Both the position numbers and the translations under genes were made by a program. A DNA stretch of 64,000 nucleotides from Phycomyces nitens (lineage: Eukaryota; Mucoromycota; Mucoromycetes; Mucorales; Phycomycetaceae), in assembly GCA_022702545.1 (NCBI GenBank), contig JAHRBC010000003.1:1798001-1862000 (forward strand), given 5' to 3'. The notes beneath the pieces are model-generated. The model was given only the letters and a program-made list of their open reading frames with translations. It made no database searches and was not told the origin of the DNA. Every line of letters starts with the position of its first letter. The first letter of the stretch is position 1. Of the stretch, positions 62,501 to 64,000 are shown one piece after another.

Positions 62501-63047
62501 TTCTCACCATCTTTTGCCTTCTCCAGTTGGCGAGTTGGCCTGTGCTATCCATGCCACACTGGATGTGTATGGCCAACCCGTTGATTTCATTGTCAGCCAC
62601 AACGGACAAGAAGAAGACCCCGAGGACAGACGTTTGCAGACCACAGAGCTTGCCCGTATTATGCGCACTAGTCCCAACCCATTTGTATTCCTTGGCTATG
62701 TCGTCACCAAACCACAGCAGCCCCTCTACCACCTCTTGTTTGATGGCGGTGACATGAACGATATTGATCCCACTGACTGGGATCGCTGGTGCCAATACAT
62801 TGGATACCGTGGCCTTCGTCGTGTGGCCTATGCGCGTGTCAGCCATGGACACATCACTGACACTGAGATCCAGACCGGTAAATTCCAAATTGTAGATAGT
62901 CCCAAGGATTACTGGAAGGCTTCCTATGAGCGCCTGGACGAGTCTCAGATTGTGCCCGACCTGCGCTACCCAGCAATCTTCCGTGGTCAAGGCATTCGTG
63001 GTCATCGTTTCCATGTATTTGATGAGCCTCGCTACTTTGTTCATTAG
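59584..63047 (+). CDS. CWH43: CWH43 / PGAP2IP-type GPI-anchor lipid-remodelling protein
   Basis: Exons 59584-59634, 59689-59734, 59813-59895, 59991-60420, 60471-60612, 60693-60722, 60807-60877, 60947-62364, 62436-63047; 960 aa (yeast Cwh43 is 953). Exchanges the diacylglycerol of GPI anchors for ceramide in the ER. The N-terminal FRAG1/PGAP2-like part has HTLFAYSAFFTALAVGCY, GYPQEWFPSVSA and AIFQIFIALTSGPRFALVF. A long multi-helix middle (FVFWSMLTSLALLIWYFPLW onward) leads to a C-terminal phosphodiesterase-like domain (VVGLLESDTMR, VDFIVSHNGQEEDPEDRR). Exon 2 begins after the second of two AGs (CCTACAG); the first leads to a wrong frame. Exon 6 has just 30 nt. Confidence 0.92.
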
Positions 63048-63360
63048 AACCAATATTTCACATCCACCTTAGATGCTCTGTTTAATTTCTCATTATTAAT
63101 TTTCTTTTTACTTGCTTTCCCATACTATATGGTAGAACCATTGGTAACAAAACAAAACAAAACAAAAAAACACACACTCACTTACTTCATATTTGCCTTG
63201 TCCCCTCTATATGCCAAGCAAGTGTGAATATTTCTTAATAAATAAATAAATATAAAAAAAACAATACAGAAATGTTGTGCTTTATAAAAATCCAAAGGTA
63301 TTCTAAAATGTATGGGCAAAATAATAATGGATCAACCATCTATCTATCTATGTTTATATT
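63048..63360. other. convergent spacer
   Basis: 313 bp between the CWH43 stop and the stop of the BCS1-like gene; AAAAC and TAAA runs only. Confidence 0.6.
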
Positions 63361-63968
63361 TTATACACGATACTTTTGGACAAGTTCTTTGAGTTGAATG
63401 GGAATACTTCCCACTTGATGCCTAAAGAGTACCATAACCTGCATGATTTCACTTGGTGGGATAAGGAACTCTGGAATGGTTGTCAGGTCAGGGCAAATGT
63501 CATCTAGTTGGCTGGTATCATCGTCTTCCATCACCATCCGATATATCTTTCTCATCTGATGATGTGTCGCATAAGATAGCTCTAGATGGATATCCATTCG
63601 ACCTGCTCGTATAATCGCAGGGTCCAGTACATCCATGTGGTTGGTCGTCATTATAAAGATTATGCCTTGTTCCAAGGTATGGCCATCCAAAACCGATAAA
63701 AATGAACTCAAGTTGAAGTTTGGCTCTTTTGAATCATCATCTGTGGTTTGCATTTGTATTCTGTCCTGACGTCGATGCAAGACCTAAGGATTTGTAGGTA
63801 AGGGATCTGACAGACGGACGATTATGTATATTTACAGTCGACATGGTGTCAATGTCTTCGAATACGACCACAGAGTTTGCGGGCACACTTGCAAATGCCT
63901 GGTGTAGATCTGCATCAGACTGGACATAGCCAAGGTTGATAAAGTACATGTCTCTCTTTAGCTCTGAC
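63361..63968 (-). CDS. BCS1-like AAA ATPase, C-terminal part (gene runs off the right edge)
   Basis: Visible exons on minus strand 63968-63836 and 63783-63361 (GT-AG); the intron before 63968 extends past the window. Walker B VVVFEDIDTM, sensor-1 FIMTTNH and second-region-of-homology RAGRMD mark the AAA fold. LSSFLSVLDGHTLEQGIIF is the BCS1-type context (family consensus ...LLNALDG...). BCS1 is a mitochondrial inner-membrane translocase for the Rieske protein; fungi have several BCS1-like paralogues of unknown role, and the N-terminal BCS1 domain is outside the window, so orthology is open. Walker A is not visible. Confidence 0.78.
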
Positions 63969-64000
63969 CTATTATTATTATTATTATTTAAAAAACAAAA

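Overview
The window is nuclear DNA of a filamentous fungus, most likely a member of the Mucoromycota (Phycomyces/Mucor-like). The evidence is AT-rich spacers full of microsatellites, genes cut by many 45-75 nt introns, a chitin synthase next to a GPI-anchored chitin deacetylase (chitosan-type cell wall), and Crypton-type Ndc10/GCR1_C and Tc1/mariner relics. No tRNA, rRNA, CRISPR array or bacterial operon was seen. Most gene models below were rebuilt by hand from splice sites; every complete model keeps its reading frame across all junctions.

Layout. 1-829: 5' end of an alpha-actinin gene (minus) with a 13-nt microexon. 3521-4932: homeobox gene (minus). 8555-11487: broken Crypton-like Ndc10/GCR1_C gene with a Tc1 element (9417-10755) sitting in its intron. 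12899-15596: MscS channel with an EF-hand. 16266-18653: mitochondrial FAD-linked D-2-hydroxyglutarate/D-lactate dehydrogenase. 19796-20917: RNA polymerase III subunit RPC5/Rpc37. 21656-25188: chitin synthase, tail to tail with a GPI-type chitin deacetylase (25816-27394). 28243-32190: RNA polymerase I second subunit RPA135. 35282-41220: accessory island with an intronless 629-codon acidic ORF, about 4 kb of unreadable decayed sequence and a 280-bp foldback. 42075-42778 and 48936-49110: two more Tc1 relics. 45299-46924: C2-domain protein with YGQQ and 12 perfect heptad repeats. 47130-47345: small secreted peptide with a CS-alpha-beta (defensin-like) cysteine pattern. 49236-55966: 2,204-aa glycine-zipper protein with 28 copies of an 8-residue repeat. 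56474-63047: PEX5, Gemin2 and CWH43. 63361-end: part of a BCS1-like AAA ATPase.

Functional links. Chitin synthase, chitin deacetylase and CWH43 (ceramide remodelling of GPI anchors) all bear on the cell wall, and the deacetylase is itself predicted to be GPI-anchored. RPA135 and RPC5 belong to Pol I and Pol III, and Gemin2 to snRNP assembly. Several pairs share short divergent (Gemin2/CWH43, 210 bp; giant gene/PEX5, 507 bp) or convergent (PEX5/Gemin2, 8 nt between stop codons) spacers.

The most unusual features are four GC-AG introns among about 65 modelled introns, the microexon, the transposon nested in an intron, the defensin-like peptide, the two repeat proteins, and the unexplained 35-41 kb island.
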